This document shows, in pieces, positions 12,893-15,389 of a stretch of 15,389 bases of DNA. The stretch's first letter is position 1; each line of letters starts with the position of its first letter. Under the pieces are notes generated by a model. That model was given only the letters and a program-made list of their open reading frames with translations. It was not told where the DNA came from and did not search any database. The stretch is from Gammaproteobacteria bacterium (GTDB lineage Bacteria > Pseudomonadota > Gammaproteobacteria > Competibacterales > Competibacteraceae): contig PWUP01000199.1 in assembly GCA_003562535.1 (NCBI GenBank), positions 1 through 15,389 of the forward strand. The letters are read 5' to 3'. A program made the translations under genes and the position numbers.

Positions 12893-15265
12893 TCAGTCCC
12901 AGGTTTGATCAGCAAGAAACAGCCAGGTTTCAACCACCGAGTCAGGATTCAGGGAAATGCTCTCAATGCCTTGCTGCATCAACCAACGGGCTAAATCGGG
13001 GTGATCCGAGGGGCCTTGGCCGCAGATACCGATGTATTTATTGTGGCGGCGACAGGCTTGAATCGCCATGGACAGCAATTGTTTAACTGCCGGATTGCGC
13101 TCATCGAACTGCTTGGCAACCAAACCTGAATCTCGATCCAGACCCAAAGTTAATTGGGTTAAGTCATTAGAACCGATTGAAAAGCCATCGAAGTGTTCTA
13201 GGAATGCGTCAGCGAGTAGGGCGTTCGAGGGCAATTCGCACATCATAATCAATTTTAGCCCATTTTCGCCCCGCACTAGGCCATTGGCAGCCAGTAACTC
13301 GACGACTTGGCGGGCTTCCTCAACCGTGCGCACAAAGGGCACCATAATCTGCACATTGGTCAAACCCATGGTGTCACGTACATATTTCAAAGCTCGGCAT
13401 TCCAATTCAAAGCAATCACGGAAGGTTGCCGAAATATAGCGTGACGCGCCACGGAAGCCCAACATGGGGTTTTCTTCGTGGGGTTCATAACGCTCCCCGC
13501 CGATGAGATTGGCGTATTCATTGGATTTAAAATCGGATAAGCGCACGATCACCGGTTCCGGGGCAAAAGCCGCGCCCAGAGTGGCAATCCCTTCGGTTAA
13601 TTTAGTGACAAAAAAAGCGACCGGATCGGTGTAACCGGCCATTTGCGGTTGAATCCGCGCTTGCAGTGGTTTGGGGAGTTCGGCAAATTCTAGCAGGGCT
13701 TTAGGATGAACCCCAATGGTGCGGTTGATGATGAATTCCAGTCGAGCTAAGCCAATGCCGTGATGGGGCAATCCGGCAAAGTCAAAAGCGCGATCCGGAT
13801 TACCGACATTCATCATCAGTTTGAAGGGTAAGGGGGGCATTTTGTCGAGTTGGATTTCATTAACATTGAACTCAATCAAGCCCTCGTAAATGAACCCGGT
13901 ATCACCTTCTGCACAAGATACGGTAAGAGCCTGCCCGTCTTTGAGGATGCGGGTAGCGTCGCCACACCCTACCACTGCGGGTATTCCCAGTTCACGGGCA
14001 ATAATGGCCGCGTGACAGGTGCGCCCCCCCCTGTTGGTAACAATCGCTGAGGCGCGCTTCATAATGGGTTCCCAATCCGGATCGGTCATATCCGTCACTA
14101 GCACATCGCCAGGCTGCACCCGATGCATTTCGGCCACACTGCTGATTAACCGAGCCGGGCCGGCACCAATACGTTGGCCAATAGCACGCCCCTCACACAA
14201 CACCGAGCTGCGTTGGCTGAGTTGATAGCGTTGTAGAACTTGGGTATTCGCACGACTTTTTACGGTCTCTGGGCGGGCTTGTAAAATATAAAGCTGTCCA
14301 TCCACGCCGTCTTTTGCCCACTCAATGTCCATTGGGCGTTGATAATGCGCTTCAATGATCAGGGCTTGTTCAGCCAAACGGGTGATGTCGTCATCACTGA
14401 GTGAAAAACGCTGCCGTTCGTCTTCAGCAACGTCTACTGTGTGGACATGACGCCCCCAAGCCTCGCCGTCGTGATAGACCATTTTTATGGCTTTGCTGCC
14501 TAAATTACGCCGGAGAATGGCCGGTCGTTGGGCGCGTAATGTTGGCTTATGGACATAAAATTCATCAGGATTAACTGTGCCCTGCACCACGGTTTCACCC
14601 AATCCATAAGACGCTGTGATAAACACGGCATCCGCAAATCCCGATTCAGTGTCTAAGGTAAACATTACCCCTGAGGCACCGATATCAGCGCGTGCCATCT
14701 TTTGTACCCCCGCAGATAAGGCGACCATACCATGAGCAAAACCGTGATGAACCCGATAAGCAATGGCGCGGTCGTTATACAGCGAGGCAAAGACGTGCTT
14801 AATGGCCAACAGCACATCATCCAAGCCACGGACGTTGAGAAAGGTTTCCTGTTGGCCTGCAAACGACGCATCGGGTAAGTCTTCGGCAGTGGCTGAAGAG
14901 CGTACTGCAACGGCGAGTTCCCCTGAGCCTTGCGCTTGAAGTTGGTGGTAAGCTTGGGTGATGGCCTCAACCAGAGGCTGTTGTAATGGGGCTTCGATGA
15001 CCCATTCGCGGATGGTGTGACCGGTGCGCGTTAACGCTGCGACATCTTCAATGTCGAGAGTATTGAGAGCCGCGTCAATCCTTGCGGTCAGTTGGTTGAT
15101 GGCAAGAAACTCGCGATAAGCGTCTGCTGTGGTAGCGAAGCCACCAGGCACACAGACTCCTGCAGCGGCTAATTGACTGATCATCTCGCCTAATGATGCA
15201 TTTTTGCCGCCGACCCGTTCTACATCGCGCATACTGAGGGTTTCAAACCACATCACATAGTCCAC
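12893..15265 (-). CDS. ppsA: Phosphoenolpyruvate synthase (pyruvate, water dikinase)
   Basis: This 790-aa enzyme converts pyruvate, ATP and water to PEP, AMP and phosphate, the entry step of gluconeogenesis from pyruvate or lactate. The N-terminal ATP-grasp domain opens with VGGKNASLGEMI. The swivelling phosphohistidine domain holds GGRTCHAAII with catalytic His418, next to Thr416, the residue modified by PpsR kinase/phosphorylases in other bacteria. The C-terminal PEP/pyruvate barrel ends with GSNDLTQLTLGLDRD and GICGQGPSDHP (catalytic Cys748). Length and residue positions match the E. coli enzyme within three residues. The start is taken as GTG 15265, because MDYVMWFETL is the family-like N-terminus and AGGA lies 9 nt upstream. 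A longer TTG-initiated frame from 15292 adds nine residues without family character, and ATG 15253 is also possible. folD follows after 3 bp. No ppsR gene is in view. Confidence 0.97.
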   Translation of the reverse strand: MDYVMWFETLSMRDVERVGGKNASLGEMISQLAAAGVCVPGGFATTADAYREFLAINQLTARIDAALNTLDIEDVAALTRTGHTIREWVIEAPLQQPLVEAITQAYHQLQAQGSGELAVAVRSSATAEDLPDASFAGQQETFLNVRGLDDVLLAIKHVFASLYNDRAIAYRVHHGFAHGMVALSAGVQKMARADIGASGVMFTLDTESGFADAVFITASYGLGETVVQGTVNPDEFYVHKPTLRAQRPAILRRNLGSKAIKMVYHDGEAWGRHVHTVDVAEDERQRFSLSDDDITRLAEQALIIEAHYQRPMDIEWAKDGVDGQLYILQARPETVKSRANTQVLQRYQLSQRSSVLCEGRAIGQRIGAGPARLISSVAEMHRVQPGDVLVTDMTDPDWEPIMKRASAIVTNRGGRTCHAAIIARELGIPAVVGCGDATRILKDGQALTVSCAEGDTGFIYEGLIEFNVNEIQLDKMPPLPFKLMMNVGNPDRAFDFAGLPHHGIGLARLEFIINRTIGVHPKALLEFAELPKPLQARIQPQMAGYTDPVAFFVTKLTEGIATLGAAFAPEPVIVRLSDFKSNEYANLIGGERYEPHEENPMLGFRGASRYISATFRDCFELECRALKYVRDTMGLTNVQIMVPFVRTVEEARQVVELLAANGLVRGENGLKLIMMCELPSNALLADAFLEHFDGFSIGSNDLTQLTLGLDRDSGLVAKQFDERNPAVKQLLSMAIQACRRHNKYIGICGQGPSDHPDLARWLMQQGIESISLNPDSVVETWLFLADQTWD

Positions 15266-15298
15266 AACAACTGTTCCTAAAAACCTAAACAAAGTTGC

Positions 15299-15389
15299 TC
15301 AGGATGGTTTTTCGGTAATTCGCTCTCCGTTGATAACACCCTTGCGGGCGAGCAACTGGAGTCCGGGTTGAGCAGTCCCAACCGAATGG
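15299..15389 (-). CDS. Possible C-terminus of an unidentified minus-strand gene
   Basis: Reading from the window edge, one minus-strand frame is open for about 29 codons to TGA (15299-15301). It ends with GLQLLARKGVINGERITEKPS. The stop lies about 33 bp upstream of the ppsA GTG start, so it would be the preceding gene on the same strand. The composition looks protein-like, but the piece is too short to identify a family. Chance openness over this length is also plausible. Confidence 0.3.
   Translation of the reverse strand, partial: HSVGTAQPGLQLLARKGVINGERITEKPS

Overview
The window looks like chromosomal DNA from a gammaproteobacterium-like organism. The evidence is a PEP synthase of the ~790-aa proteobacterial type, a FolD, hybrid histidine kinases of the PAS-HisKA-HATPase-REC-HPt kind, and a REP-like palindrome with a GCGCAGCG-type loop. 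The genus cannot be fixed from sequence reading alone. There is a visible codon-style change near position 3240. Genes to the left favour CTG and GC-ending codons, while the kinase block uses many TTA/TTG and A/T-ending codons. This fits an acquired defence locus on the left and resident genes on the right.

Positions 1-3239 (+) are the 3' end of a BREX type 3-like phage-defence locus: the C-terminus of a DUF1156/PglXI-type DNA methylase, a truncated AAA ATPase remnant, the phosphatase-fold gene pglZ, and a small last gene that may be a BrxA (DUF1819)-like protein. The large helicase gene (brxHII) expected between methylase and pglZ is not there. Only about 240 bp separate the two, and most of that is the first ~55 codons of a P-loop ATPase that runs abruptly into a stop. 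The simplest reading is an internal deletion that removed the rest of the ATPase gene and nearly all of the helicase gene.

Positions 3325-4455 (-) encode a cytoplasmic patatin-like serine lipase, convergent with the BREX genes. It is divergent from 4594-11947 (+), a tandem run of three paralogous hybrid histidine kinases. The first is membrane-anchored, with one PAS, a kinase core and a receiver. The second is soluble, with three PAS domains, a kinase core, a receiver and an HPt. The third is soluble, with a coiled-coil lead, a degenerate PAS plus a FixL-like PAS, a kinase core, a receiver and an HPt. The FixL-like PAS of kinase 2 keeps the haem-ligand His and distal Arg of Bradyrhizobium FixL at identical spacing, which suggests oxygen or gas sensing. 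No DNA-binding output regulator is in view, so the phosphorelay must end elsewhere.

Positions 11962-11989 hold a REP-like hairpin between convergent genes. Positions 12014-15265 (-) are a two-gene unit, ppsA then folD, with 3 bp between them. The last ~90 bp may hold the C-terminus of another minus-strand gene.
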